NCBI RefSeq assembly: GCF_900105055.1
Contig: NZ_FNTA01000004.1
Span: 3,317,501 to 3,381,500, forward strand
Origin: Amycolatopsis lurida
Lineage (GTDB): Bacteria > Actinomycetota > Actinomycetes > Mycobacteriales > Pseudonocardiaceae
DNA length: 64,000 bases
Direction: 5' to 3'
The translations under genes were made by a program, and so were the position numbers. Shown here one piece after another: positions 31,353 through 40,103 of the stretch (positions within the stretch are counted from its first letter, which is position 1; every line of letters starts with the position of its first letter). The notes beneath the pieces were generated by a model. It was not told the origin of the DNA and did not search any database. It worked only from the letters and a program-made list of their open reading frames with translations.

Positions 31353-32582
31353 ATGAGCGCTCCCGCACCCTCGCCTTCGACTGCGACCCGCGTCTCGGCC
31401 CGCATCGGCGGCATCACGCCCTCGGCCACGCTGGCCGTCGACGCGAAGGCCCGGGAGCTCAAGGCGCAGGGCCGTCCGGTGATCGGGTTCGGCGCCGGGC
31501 AGCCGGACTTCCCCACCCCGGCGAACGTGCTCGAAGCAGCCGAAGCGGCCGTCCGGGACAAGGTCAATCACGGCTACACGGCCGCGGGCGGGCTCCCGGA
31601 GCTGCGCGAGGCGATCGCGGCGAAGACCGTCCGCGACTCCGGGTTCGAGGTCGACCCTGGCCGCGTCCTGGTGACCAACGGCGGCAAGCAGGCGGTCTAC
31701 TCGGCGTTCGCGACACTGCTCGACCCCGGCGACGAGGTGCTGCTGCCCGCGCCGTACTGGACGACGTACCCGGAGTCGATCGCCCTCGCCGGCGGCGTCG
31801 CGGTGCAGGTCACGGCGGACGAGACGACGAGCTACCTGGTCACCGTCGAGCAGCTCGAAGCCGCCAGGACGCCCCGCACGAAGGTGCTGTTGCTCGTGTC
31901 GCCGTCGAACCCGACCGGCGCGGTGTACCCGCGCGAGCAGGTCGAGGCGATCGGGCGCTGGGCGCACGAGAACGGTCTCTGGGTCATCACCGACGAGATC
32001 TACGAGCACCTGGTCTACGACGGCACCGAAGCGCCTTCGCTGCCCGTGCTGGTCCCGGAGCTCGCGGACCGCACGATCGTCCTCAACGGCGTCGCGAAGA
32101 CGTACTCGATGACCGGCTGGCGGGTGGGCTGGCTGCTCGGTCCGCAAGACGTGGTCAAGGCGGCGACGGCGTACCAGTCGCACTTGTGCGGCAACGTTTC
32201 GAACGTGGCGCAACGAGCCGCGCTGGCCGCGGTGAGCGGTCCGCTCGACGCCGTTTTCGCGATGCGCGAAGCGTTCGATGCCCGGCGAAAGGCCGCGCTT
32301 TCCCTGCTTTCCGAGATCCCGGGCGTGGAAACTCCGGTGCCGCTCGGCGCCTTCTATGTCTACCCGTCGGTGAAAGCGTTGCTGGGCAAGGAGATTCGCG
32401 GTGAACGCCCGGCCGACACGGTGGCGCTGGCCGATCTGATCCTGCGCGAGGCAGAGGTCGCCGTGGTGCCCGGTGAGGCGTTCGGGACACCGGGATACTT
32501 CCGGATTTCCTATGCGCTGGACGAAAACGAACTCACCGAAGGGATCTCCAGGATGGGCCGGCTGCTCGCGGAGGCACGGTGA
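31353..32582 (+). CDS. aspC: PLP-dependent aspartate aminotransferase
   Basis: 409 residues from an ATG at 31353. Fold-type I aminotransferase of the AspC/AAT-I class: GQPDFPTP, NGGKQAVYSAF, SPSNPTG, DEIYEHLVYDG, and the PLP lysine K249 in NGVAKTYSMTGWRVG; the substrate Arg is in GYFRISYA. It transfers the amino group from aspartate to 2-oxoglutarate, though related enzymes accept other amino acids. An aspC beside secE is common in actinobacteria. The next gene overlaps its stop (GTGA). Confidence 0.93.
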   Translation: MSAPAPSPSTATRVSARIGGITPSATLAVDAKARELKAQGRPVIGFGAGQPDFPTPANVLEAAEAAVRDKVNHGYTAAGGLPELREAIAAKTVRDSGFEVDPGRVLVTNGGKQAVYSAFATLLDPGDEVLLPAPYWTTYPESIALAGGVAVQVTADETTSYLVTVEQLEAARTPRTKVLLLVSPSNPTGAVYPREQVEAIGRWAHENGLWVITDEIYEHLVYDGTEAPSLPVLVPELADRTIVLNGVAKTYSMTGWRVGWLLGPQDVVKAATAYQSHLCGNVSNVAQRAALAAVSGPLDAVFAMREAFDARRKAALSLLSEIPGVETPVPLGAFYVYPSVKALLGKEIRGERPADTVALADLILREAEVAVVPGEAFGTPGYFRISYALDENELTEGISRMGRLLAEAR

Positions 32583-33475
32583 CCGTGATGCGCTTGGGAA
32601 TCGCTCTTCCGCAGTATGGCCCCCTCGCGTCGATGGACGCCGTCACCGGCTTCGCCGCGGCCGCCGAGGAACTCGGGTACGAGTCCTTGTGGGTCGGGGA
32701 TCGCGTGCTGGCCCCGGTGTCGCCGTCGGACTTCTACCCCGGCGGCACGCCGGAACGGCCGTACCCGCCCGAGTTCGTCACCTTCGCCGATCCGCTCATC
32801 TTGCTGACCGTCGCCGCGAGCGTCACGAACAAGGTCCGGCTGGGCACCAGCACACTCACCGGAACGGTGTATCCGGCCGTCGTGCTCGCCCGGATGCTCA
32901 CGACACTGGATCAGGTGAGCGGCGGGCGTCTGGACGTCGGCCTGGGCATCGGCTGGCTTCGCGACGAGTACACGGCGACGGGCACGCCCTGGAAGGGCCG
33001 TGGCGGGCAGTTGGAGGAGCTTCTCGACGTCCTTCGGAAGTTCTGGACCGGCGACCCGCTCGAGCACGAAGGCGAGCGCTGGCGGATCCCGGCGGCGAAG
33101 GTGGGCTTGCGACCGGTGCAGAGCCCGCATCCGCCGGTGCTGCTGGGCGGGCTGTCGCCGGTGGCGCTGGACCGCGTCGGCCGCCGCGCGGACGGCTGGC
33201 TTCCCGCGGGACTGCCCGCGCCGTATCTGGCGAAGCTCTGGGAGACCGTGGTGAGCGCGGCCGAGAAAGCGGGCCGCGATCCCGGCACGTTGCGGCGGGT
33301 CCTGCGGGTCAACCCGAAGCCAGGAACCGCTCTCCAAGACGTCGCCACGCAGCTCAAGGCGGCTGCCGAGACCGGGATCGCCGAAGCCTTCGTCGACCCG
33401 CACTACCTCGCGCGGGACGTCGACCACGCACTCGATCTCGCCGCTGAACTGCGCGACCTCGTCCCCCACGGCTGA
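32579..33475 (+). CDS. F420-dependent LLM-class oxidoreductase
   Basis: 298 residues from a GTG at 32579 that overlaps the aspC stop as GTGA (an ATG at 32588 is also possible). A luciferase-like TIM-barrel flavin/F420 enzyme of the actinobacterial type: MRLGIALPQYGP start, ESLWVGDRV, LGTSTLTGTVYPAVVLARMLTTLDQVSGGRLDVGLGIGW, then the EHEGERWRI strand. The family performs hydride transfer with coenzyme F420; its substrate is unknown. Translationally coupled to aspC, so the pair is co-expressed. Confidence 0.88.
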   Translation: MTVMRLGIALPQYGPLASMDAVTGFAAAAEELGYESLWVGDRVLAPVSPSDFYPGGTPERPYPPEFVTFADPLILLTVAASVTNKVRLGTSTLTGTVYPAVVLARMLTTLDQVSGGRLDVGLGIGWLRDEYTATGTPWKGRGGQLEELLDVLRKFWTGDPLEHEGERWRIPAAKVGLRPVQSPHPPVLLGGLSPVALDRVGRRADGWLPAGLPAPYLAKLWETVVSAAEKAGRDPGTLRRVLRVNPKPGTALQDVATQLKAAAETGIAEAFVDPHYLARDVDHALDLAAELRDLVPHG

Positions 33476-33508
33476 AGGCCCTCCCCGGTTCACCGGGAAG
33501 GGCCTTCC
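33474..33508. terminator. bidirectional terminator hairpin
   Basis: GAAGGCCCTCCCCGGT pairs with ACCGGGAAGGGCCTTC with one bulge or mismatch, between convergent genes ending at 33475 and 33514. Confidence 0.75.
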
Positions 33509-33513
33509 GAAGG

Positions 33514-33729
33514 TCAGGATTCGCCGTCGGCGAGCTGGACGAGCGCGTGGGCCTTAGCGGCGTACTTCCAGTTGCCGAGGTCCCGGACGGTCTTGATCTT
33601 GAGCTCGGCGAGGAGTTCGTCGTGCTTCTTGGTGAGGCCCTCGAGTGCGGACGGGGGCGCGTCCAGCAGCTCGTTGATCCCCTTGTCCTCCCACGCCTTG
33701 TCGACCAGCTTGGTCAAGTTCAGGCTCAC
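33514..33729 (-). CDS. small helix-hairpin-type protein, unknown function
   Basis: 71 residues. I chose the GTG at 33729, which has GAGGAAAGG upstream; the frame extends to 33792 without a site. The sequence reads NLTKLVDKAWEDKGINELL, DAPPSALEGLTKKHDELL and LKIKTVRDLGNWKYAAKAHA: three short helices with Gly turns, resembling helix-hairpin-helix units, so nucleic-acid or protein binding is conceivable. No family is recognised. It stands alone between two hairpins' worth of convergent and divergent neighbours. Confidence 0.7.
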   Translation of the reverse strand: MSLNLTKLVDKAWEDKGINELLDAPPSALEGLTKKHDELLAELKIKTVRDLGNWKYAAKAHALVQLADGES

Positions 33730-33845
33730 GTTTTCGCCTTTCCTCGGTGCCAGGTACCCGCCCACTTTGAATGTGATCCATGTCTCAGGCAACCGGAGAT
33801 CACCCGTTCACGCGTCGTTCACCGACGAGCGGACCGGTGACAAAG

Positions 33846-34781
33846 GTGACCCAGGTCGCGTACAACGAACGGGTGACGCAGCGGAGAACGGGCGGAGGCT
33901 GCCTCTTCCTGGTGATCGTGCTGTCCGCCCTGGGGATCGCTTACCACCTGTGGGAGCGTGGGACGTCGGTGACACCTGCCGGAGTGACCGTTTCGGACGG
34001 CTCAGGACGGTACGTGGCGCTGGGGGATTCCTACACGGCTTCGCCTGGCACCGGACGGCCCGTGGGCGCGCCGCCGGGTTGCGACCGCTCGGACAACAAC
34101 TATCCGAGCCTGCTCGCCGCGAAGCTGCGCCCGGCCGAGTTCGTCGACGCGAGCTGCGGCGGCGCCACGACCGAACATCTCACCGGTGAGCAGAAGACCC
34201 GCGACGGCACGAACGCTCCGCAGCTCGACGCCGTCGACGGCGACACGACTCTCGTGACCGTCGGCATCGGCGGCAACGACGTGGGCTTCGTCGGCTTCGC
34301 GAGCCAGTGCTCGACGCAGGTGCAGACCGCTTCGCCCTGTAAGACCCAGCTGACCGCGGGCGGGCGCGACCAGCTGGCCGAGCGGATCACCGCCGCGGCG
34401 GGGCGGCTCGGCGGAATCCTGGACCAGATCCGCTCGAAAGCCCCTTCGGCGCGCATCGTGGTCGTGGGATACCCGACGGTGCTTCCGGACGACGACGCCG
34501 GTTGCTGGCCGGTCCTACCGGTCGGCGCGGGGGACGTGGCGTACTTCCGCGACTCGCTGAAACGACTGAACACCGTGCTGCAAGAGACGGCGAAGGACCA
34601 CGAAGCGGGCTTCGCCGACATGTCGACAGCGAGCAAGGGGCGGGACATGTGCAGTGCCGCGAACCGGCGATGGATCGAAGGCCCCGCTCCCTCCGTACCC
34701 GCGGCGCCGCTGCACCCGAACGCGCGGGGTGCGGAAGGGATGGCGGAGGTCATCGGAAAGCTGCTCAAGCTGGCCTCGTGA
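33846..34781 (+). CDS. membrane-anchored SGNH/GDSL esterase
   Basis: 311 residues from the GTG at 33846, where GGTGA lies five bases upstream; GTGs at 33837 and 33873 and an ATG at 33780 are alternatives, so the start is uncertain. A short basic N-terminus and a hydrophobic helix (GCLFLVIVLSALGIAYHLW) form a signal anchor. The exported domain has block I GDSY (Ser62), block III GGND in VTVGIGGNDVGF, and block V HPN. Six cysteines suggest three disulfides, as in Streptomyces lipase SCO7513-like enzymes. It should be a secreted esterase or lipase. The stop codon lies in a long perfect palindrome. Confidence 0.88.
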   Translation: MTQVAYNERVTQRRTGGGCLFLVIVLSALGIAYHLWERGTSVTPAGVTVSDGSGRYVALGDSYTASPGTGRPVGAPPGCDRSDNNYPSLLAAKLRPAEFVDASCGGATTEHLTGEQKTRDGTNAPQLDAVDGDTTLVTVGIGGNDVGFVGFASQCSTQVQTASPCKTQLTAGGRDQLAERITAAAGRLGGILDQIRSKAPSARIVVVGYPTVLPDDDAGCWPVLPVGAGDVAYFRDSLKRLNTVLQETAKDHEAGFADMSTASKGRDMCSAANRRWIEGPAPSVPAAPLHPNARGAEGMAEVIGKLLKLAS

Positions 34782-34820
34782 GTGGCAAGGACGGTTCTAA
34801 CCGTCCTTGCCACTCACGAG
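34775..34820. terminator. 22-bp perfect palindrome overlapping a stop codon
   Basis: The arms start CTCGTGAGTGGCAAGG and end CCTTGCCACTCACGAG; 22 bp are perfectly complementary around CT. It includes the TGA stop (34779-34781) of the esterase gene and ends 10 bases before the hadB stop on the other strand, so it can terminate both. No U-tract. Confidence 0.85.
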
Positions 34821-34829
34821 GGCTTGAGG

Positions 34830-35234
34830 TCAGACGCGGACGACCGCCTGCGCCTTGCCCAGGACGGCCTTGCCCTCGAACTTGGCGGTGATGTCGACGC
34901 GGGCGGTGCCGTCGTTGTTGACCACGGCGACCTTCCCGGTGAACTCGATCGTCGCCGCGCCGTCGTTCGGCACGACCACGGGGCGCGTGAAGCGCGCGAA
35001 GTAGTCGACGAGGCGGCCGGGGTCGCCGAGCCAGTCGGTGACGAGCCGCGCCCCGAGCGCCATCGTCAGCATCCCGTGCGCGATGACGTCCGGCAGGCCG
35101 ACCTCCTTGGCGAAGGCCTCGTTCCAGTGGATGGGGTTGAAGTCCAGCGAGGCGCCGGCGTAGCGCACCAGCTGGTCGCGGGTGACGTCGATGGTCAGCG
35201 GGGTCAGTTCTTCCCCGGCGGTGAACGTGCTCAC
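34830..35234 (-). CDS. hadB: (3R)-hydroxyacyl-ACP dehydratase subunit HadB
   Basis: 134 residues from a GTG at 35234 overlapping the hadA stop (GTGA). Hot-dog fold of the MaoC type with the hydratase motif DFNPIHWNEAFAKEVG (catalytic Asp and His present) and GMLTMALGARLV. In mycobacteria HadAB is a FAS-II dehydratase heterodimer in which HadB holds the catalytic residues. The gene order rpmG-hadA-hadB matches mycobacteria, but no hadC follows. If the host lacks mycolic acids, as Amycolatopsis does, the natural role must be different. Confidence 0.9.
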   Translation of the reverse strand: MSTFTAGEELTPLTIDVTRDQLVRYAGASLDFNPIHWNEAFAKEVGLPDVIAHGMLTMALGARLVTDWLGDPGRLVDYFARFTRPVVVPNDGAATIEFTGKVAVVNNDGTARVDITAKFEGKAVLGKAQAVVRV

Positions 35235-35680
35235 GCGTCCTCCCCTCGGACCACGAGCTGGGCGTTCGTGGTGGCGATCGGGCCGCCGTCGGCGCCGGAG
35301 ATCTCGGCGCGCAGGTTGATGAAGTCGTTCCCGGCGCGGGTCATGATGTTGTCGATGTACGTGGTGAGCGACAGGACGTCGCCCGCGTGCACCGGCCGCG
35401 TGTAGGTGAACCGCTGGTCGCCGTGGACCATCCGCGAATAGTCGAGACCCAGCTCGGGGTCCGAGACGATCGCGTTGATCGAGGCGAGGTTGATGATCGT
35501 CAGGAACGTCGGCGGCGCGATGACGTCGGGGTAGCCGGCCGCCTTCGCCGCTTCGGTGTCGCGGTAGAGCGGGTTCGCGTCGCCGAGCGCGTCGGCGAAC
35601 TCCCGGATCTTCTCGCGACTCACTTCATAGGTACTGGTCGGCGGGTACACCCGCCCGGTGAACGACTGGTCCAAGGCCAC
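35231..35680 (-). CDS. hadA: (3R)-hydroxyacyl-ACP dehydratase subunit HadA
   Basis: 149 residues from an ATG at 35680. FAS1-like dehydratase/hot-dog domain: YEVSREKIREFADALGDANPLYRD, VIAPPTFLTI, QRFTYTRPVHAGD. As in mycobacterial HadA, the NPLYRD segment lacks the catalytic His of HadB, so it is the substrate-binding partner. Coupled to hadB by a 4-base overlap. Confidence 0.9.
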   Translation of the reverse strand: MALDQSFTGRVYPPTSTYEVSREKIREFADALGDANPLYRDTEAAKAAGYPDVIAPPTFLTIINLASINAIVSDPELGLDYSRMVHGDQRFTYTRPVHAGDVLSLTTYIDNIMTRAGNDFINLRAEISGADGGPIATTNAQLVVRGEDA

Positions 35681-35706
35681 CCGAGCAGGCTACCGAACCC
35701 GGAAAA

Positions 35707-35743
35707 ACCCGAAGCCGCCCTGGTGACCAGGGCGGCTTCGGGT
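35707..35743 (-). terminator. rpmG intrinsic terminator
   Basis: Arms ACCCGAAGCCGCCCTGG and CCAGGGCGGCTTCGGGT are perfect around a 3-base loop. On the minus strand the hairpin runs into TTTTT, a good Rho-independent terminator between rpmG and hadA. Confidence 0.9.
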
Positions 35744-35767
35744 GAGACAGGTAGAACCGCTAGACGC

Positions 35768-35932
35768 TCAGCGGGTCTCTTTGTGAGTCCGGTGCGTACC
35801 GCAGTTCGGGCAGAACTTCTTCATCTCCAGGCGATCCGGGTTGTTGCGCCGGTTCTTCTTGGTGATGTAGTTGCGGTGCTTGCACTCCTCACACGCGAGC
35901 GTGATCTTCGGTCGCACGTCAGTGGCAGCCAC
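35768..35932 (-). CDS. rpmG: ribosomal protein L33 (zinc-binding form)
   Basis: 54 residues from a GTG at 35932 with GAAGGAAATG upstream. Reads RPKITLACEECKHRNYIT, KKNRRNNPDRLE and KKFCPNCGTHRTHKE. Both CxxC pairs are intact, so this is the zinc-binding C+ form. Many actinobacteria have a second, cysteine-free L33 used under zinc starvation; none is in this window. It lies between tRNA-Met and hadA. Confidence 0.97.
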   Translation of the reverse strand: MAATDVRPKITLACEECKHRNYITKKNRRNNPDRLEMKKFCPNCGTHRTHKETR

Positions 35933-35977
35933 AGCATTTCCTTCTCTACTAGGCCTGGGATACCCAGGATTACCGCG

Positions 35978-36050
35978 TAGCGGTGGCCGGACTTGAACCG
36001 GCGACACAGCGATTATGAGCCGCTTGCTCTGCCAGCTGAGCTACACCGCC
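35978..36050 (-). tRNA. tRNA-Met (CAT), elongator
   Basis: 73 bases. Acceptor GGCGGTG and CACCGCT with a terminal G-U pair, discriminator A, anticodon loop CTCATAA, T-loop TTCAAGT. The paired first base marks it as elongator rather than initiator. Confidence 0.95.
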
Positions 36051-36099
36051 TTACATGAACCTGGCCGCGACACGCTTGCGTGACGCGGCTGAGGTTCTG

Positions 36100-36172
36100 A
36101 GCCCCTTTACGGAATCGAACCGTAGACCTTTTCCTTACCATGGAAACGCTCTGCCGACTGAGCTAAAGGGGC
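36100..36172 (-). tRNA. tRNA-Thr (GGT)
   Basis: 73 bases. Acceptor GCCCCTT and AAGGGGC, discriminator T, anticodon stem TTTCC and GGAAA around ATGGTAA, T-loop TTCGATT. The anticodon GGT decodes Thr. Confidence 0.95.
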
Positions 36173-36250
36173 CTTGCCTCTCGCGAGGACTTGGAAAGAT
36201 TAGCAGACTGGTTCAGGGGTCTTAACCGGGGGGCCGAGTACCGCAAAACC

Positions 36251-38866
36251 TCAGGTCAGCAGGGTCAGGACGGTCTCGGAGTGCCGCCCCGGCGAGCGTG
36301 CCGTGCGAGCCTGCAGCCATGCCTCCAGGCGGTCCTCCGGCAGCGGCCGCGAGATGAGGTAGCCCTGTGCCACGTCACACCCCATCGCCTCGAGCTGATC
36401 CCGCGCGACATCCTCCTCGACACCCTCCGCCACGACCGTGAGGCCGAGCGAGTGGCCCAGTTCGACGATGGAGCGCACCACGGCGAGGTCACCGAGGTCG
36501 GTGCCCATGCCGAGGACGAAGCTCTTGTCGATCTTGACCTGGTCGACCGGGAGCTGCCGCAGGTACGCCAGCGACGAGTAGCCGGTGCCGAAGTCGTCGA
36601 CGGCGAGCACGATGCCCAGGGAGTGCAGCTCCCGCAGGATCGGCAGCGCCTTCTGCGGGTCGGACATCACACCCGACTCGGTCAGCTCGAAGGTGAGCAG
36701 CTCGGGCGGGATGCCGAAGCGGTCGAGTTCACGCGCGACCTTCGTCGGGAAGTCCTCGTCGGCCAGGTTCCGCACCGACAGGTTCACCGCGGCGGAGATG
36801 CGCAGACCTTCGTCGAGCCATTTGCGCACGCGCTTCAATGACTCTTCGAGCACGAACGACGTCAGGACACCGATGAGGCCTGCCGCTTCGATCGCTGGGA
36901 CGAACTCGTCGGGGCCGAGCCTGCCGAACTCCGGATGCACCCAGCGCACGAGCGCCTCGACGCCTTGGATCTGGCGGTTCGGCAAGGTGATCTTCGGCTG
37001 GTAGTGGACGCTCAGCTGGCCTTCTTCCAGCGACTGCCGGAACTGCGTGACCATCTGGAACCGGCGCATGAAGATCTGGCCCATGCTGGCCATGTAGCCG
37101 CGGACCTCTTCGCCGCCCTTGGTCGCGCGGACGGCGACGTCGGCGCGCTGCAGGAGCCCGTCGACGTCGACCTGGTCGTCGTCTTCCGCCGACGAAGTGG
37201 CGTAGCCGATCATCGCGTTGGCTTCGACGGAGAGCCGGTCCACCGGGTACGGGGCGACGAGCTCCGCGCGCAGCAGTTCCGCGGCGGCCTGGGCGCGTTC
37301 CGGCGCGCAGCCGACGAGGAGCGCCGCGAAGGACGCGCCTTCGAGCCTGGCGAGCGGGACGTCGGGGCCGAGCGCGTCACGGATCCGGCGGCCCGCGGCG
37401 ATGACCATCCGGTCGGCCCACACGTAGCCGAGTGCGTCGCTGACGGTGGAGAAGACGTCGAGGTCGATCCGGAGCACGACCGCGTCGACCTGTTCCCGCA
37501 ACGGTTCCTTGGCGACCTGGCGGAAGCCCGGCCGGTTGAGCAGGCCGGTCAGCGGGTCGTGGTAGGCGTCGTGGCGCAGGGTCGCGAGGAGGCGCCGGTT
37601 GTCCAGCGACGTCGCGAGGTGGCTGGCCATCGTGCCCAGCAGCTGGACGTCGTACTTGCCGAACCCGCGCCAGCGGGACAGCCTGTCGTGCGCTTCGACG
37701 ACGCCGAGGAGCTGGTTCGCGCTGCGCAACGGGACGACCAGCGCCTCCTGCGCGCCGCGGTCGAGCAACGCGGAGCGGACGTCGGGATTGGCTTCGGTGA
37801 TCCGGAAATGCCGGACGTGCGCGCCGGGCAGGCGCAGCAGCGGGTCGTCGGCGGCCGGGTCGACGGGCGGCAGTTCGTCGCCCGCGACGACCATCCGCAT
37901 GGTGTCCTTCGGTTCCAGCCGCAGCCTGAGCACGACCCGGCCGGCGGCGAGCTGGTCCTTGATGCGTTCGGCGATGGTCGCCCATTCACGGACGTCGACC
38001 CCGCCGACGAGTTCGTCGGCTCGCCCGGCGGGCCGCGCGGCGGCCTGTTGACCGGATCGCGCGACCATCAGGCTCACGTCGGACAGCGCTTCCATGTCGC
38101 GCTGCTCACGGAGCAGGTCCGAGTACGCCCAGTACAAAGCGGTGAGCCCGAGGAAGACGGCCAGTACGAGCGGCCAGGCCTTCGGCGTCCCGGAAATGAC
38201 CAAATATCCGGAAAGACCGACCGAAGCGTTGACGAAGCCGACGACGAGGATGCGGCCGGTCAGCCGGATCGCGGTGCTGACCCGCATCCGTCGGCGCAGC
38301 ACGCGGACGGCGGCGAGCGCGAGCAGCGTGCTGACCAGTGGCGCGGTCAAAGTGCCCGCCAGCGCGGCGATCCAGGTCATGTCGTGGGCGCCGGAGGCCT
38401 GCTTCACCAGTCCTGCCACGGCGAACGCGCCGGTGATCTCCAGCAGGAAGGCGCCGGCGTTGTAGAGCACGCGGCCCGCGACCTTGCGGGCCAGCAAGGT
38501 CCCGATGCCCGCCGCGAGATGGGCGGCGAGCACGACTTCGAAGGGAGCGACGAAGAATCCGATGACCAGCGGGATCTCGGTGAACGAGATCGTCCACGAG
38601 ATACCGCTGCGGACGTCGACGTTGATGCCGAGCTGCTCGGCGAGGAGGAACGCGAGCGCGAGGATCGGCCCGATCCACAACAGGTCGTCCGAAGCCTCGA
38701 AGTCCAGCCAGAGACTGACCGCGGCCGCGGCGGCGATGCCCATGGTGAGGACCGCGAAGGTGTAGACGCGGAATCGTCGCTCGTCGGTACGAGCCTCCGT
38801 AACGGCGCCTCCCTTGCCCGCTGCCGCCTGTGCGGCGCTCCCGGGCCTGCCGTTCGTGTCCGGCAT
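36251..38866 (-). CDS. membrane c-di-GMP protein, degenerate GGDEF with intact EAL
   Basis: 871 residues from an ATG at 38866 with GGAAGGAAGG upstream. Residues 30-260 hold about seven transmembrane helices forming a MASE-like sensor. A GAF-like domain follows (about 290-430). The GGDEF domain (about 440-590) has EGASF (509-513) in place of GGDEF, so cyclase activity is unlikely. The EAL domain (about 600-860) is complete: EAL at E637 in GVEALVRW, NLSVRNL, ELTESGVM, DDFGTGYSSL and KIDKSFV. The protein is therefore probably a c-di-GMP phosphodiesterase, with the GGDEF half perhaps a GTP sensor. Monocistronic. Confidence 0.93.
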   Translation of the reverse strand: MPDTNGRPGSAAQAAAGKGGAVTEARTDERRFRVYTFAVLTMGIAAAAAVSLWLDFEASDDLLWIGPILALAFLLAEQLGINVDVRSGISWTISFTEIPLVIGFFVAPFEVVLAAHLAAGIGTLLARKVAGRVLYNAGAFLLEITGAFAVAGLVKQASGAHDMTWIAALAGTLTAPLVSTLLALAAVRVLRRRMRVSTAIRLTGRILVVGFVNASVGLSGYLVISGTPKAWPLVLAVFLGLTALYWAYSDLLREQRDMEALSDVSLMVARSGQQAAARPAGRADELVGGVDVREWATIAERIKDQLAAGRVVLRLRLEPKDTMRMVVAGDELPPVDPAADDPLLRLPGAHVRHFRITEANPDVRSALLDRGAQEALVVPLRSANQLLGVVEAHDRLSRWRGFGKYDVQLLGTMASHLATSLDNRRLLATLRHDAYHDPLTGLLNRPGFRQVAKEPLREQVDAVVLRIDLDVFSTVSDALGYVWADRMVIAAGRRIRDALGPDVPLARLEGASFAALLVGCAPERAQAAAELLRAELVAPYPVDRLSVEANAMIGYATSSAEDDDQVDVDGLLQRADVAVRATKGGEEVRGYMASMGQIFMRRFQMVTQFRQSLEEGQLSVHYQPKITLPNRQIQGVEALVRWVHPEFGRLGPDEFVPAIEAAGLIGVLTSFVLEESLKRVRKWLDEGLRISAAVNLSVRNLADEDFPTKVARELDRFGIPPELLTFELTESGVMSDPQKALPILRELHSLGIVLAVDDFGTGYSSLAYLRQLPVDQVKIDKSFVLGMGTDLGDLAVVRSIVELGHSLGLTVVAEGVEEDVARDQLEAMGCDVAQGYLISRPLPEDRLEAWLQARTARSPGRHSETVLTLLT

Positions 38867-39146
38867 CCGACCTTCCTTCCCGGCTGCCCAACCGGTCTTG
38901 TCCTACCGCGACCTCGGGGACGAGGGCAATACAGTACCCCGGAGGGCGTACCCGAGTCCCATTCGAGACAGTATGAGATCACCCCAGGGTTAACAATGGG
39001 CGCGTCGCGCTGACCTGCGTGGACCAAGGGGTGAAATGGGAGCGTTATTCGCGTTCCTTCCGACTACCGGAAGTCACCTGGCGCCACGCCCCGGCCGATC
39101 TCGTGAAGTTCCCGGCGGACCCGTGAGTAGGGGCTTGAATAGCCCT
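38867..39146. other. intergenic region
   Basis: Divergent spacer between the GGDEF-EAL gene and the acetyltransferase; an A/T-rich stretch at 38930-39000 probably holds promoters. I see no repeat or gene. Confidence 0.4.
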
Positions 39147-40085
39147 ATGAATAGCCACGCCATCGCCGCCGGGCATGCCGAGCGGCTCGCCACCGTGGAC
39201 GCCCTGCTCCCCGAAATGCCTGCACTGGAGCCTGTCGAGGGCTCCGTGTCACTCTCCGCGACGGCAGGCGACTCGGCCGCCGCCGGATTGTCGGTACGGA
39301 CCGAGGCGGGTCCCGATTCTGTTGACTCTCCGTGGCGGGCGCTCGTCGAACATCGCCTCGAAGCGCGACTCACCGGACCACGCCCGGAAGCGGCCCTTGA
39401 CGCATTACTCACCCGATGGGATGAACATCTGAAGACCGTGGCCCCACCTGGGGATGTCGAGACCGCGGCGACCGTGGTGCGGCCCAGCCGGGACTCCCCC
39501 GGCTCGGCCGAACTGCTGCGCCGCGGCTTCGCGCCGGTGCTGGTGATCGCGGTCCGCCCGGCCGACCGGCTCGCCGTGACGGGACCGCCCGCCACTCCCG
39601 GAGTGCACATCCGGCCCGCCGTGGCGGATGATCTCGAAACCGCCGTCGGACTCGAACTGGAATTGCAGCGTTATGACGCGCAGTTCGGTTCTGTCACTTT
39701 GCGCGAAGGCGCGGAGGAAACGATCACGGCGGAGCTGTCGAAACACGTCGGCCGCGAAAATCCGACGTTGTGGATCGCCGAACTGTACGGCCGCCCGCTG
39801 GGCATGGTCCGGGTGCAGTTCCCCGGCGAGACGGGGTGGATCGGCGGCCGGGTGGCGGCCGACCGCGTCGGCTATCTGTCGTCGCTGGCGGTCGCCGAAC
39901 CGGCGCGATCGAGCGGAGTGGGGACGGCGCTCGCCGCGCACGCGCACCAGGTCTTCGACGAATGCGGCACCGAAGCCGTGCTGCTGCACCACGCGTTGGC
40001 GAACCCGCGCTCGACGCCGTTCTGGTACGCGCAGGGCTACCGGCCGCTCTGGACGTACTGGCAGCGCCGACCCGCGGTGCCCTGA
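39147..40085 (+). CDS. GNAT-family N-acetyltransferase
   Basis: 312 residues from the ATG at 39147; the frame is open from 39036 and a GTG at 39123 is possible, with no clear ribosome binding site at any of them. The C-terminal half (about 170-305) is a GNAT domain: HIRPAVADDLETAVGLELELQRYDAQ (alpha1), LYGRPLGMVRVQF (beta4), and the acetyl-CoA loop VGYLSSLAVAEPARSSGVGTALAAHA. The N-terminal half lacks the acetyl-CoA loop and may be a degenerate second GNAT domain. The acceptor is unknown. Followed at 18 bases by a methyltransferase on the same strand. Confidence 0.85.
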   Translation: MNSHAIAAGHAERLATVDALLPEMPALEPVEGSVSLSATAGDSAAAGLSVRTEAGPDSVDSPWRALVEHRLEARLTGPRPEAALDALLTRWDEHLKTVAPPGDVETAATVVRPSRDSPGSAELLRRGFAPVLVIAVRPADRLAVTGPPATPGVHIRPAVADDLETAVGLELELQRYDAQFGSVTLREGAEETITAELSKHVGRENPTLWIAELYGRPLGMVRVQFPGETGWIGGRVAADRVGYLSSLAVAEPARSSGVGTALAAHAHQVFDECGTEAVLLHHALANPRSTPFWYAQGYRPLWTYWQRRPAVP

Positions 40086-40103
40086 TCCCGATAGGCTCAT
40101 TTC

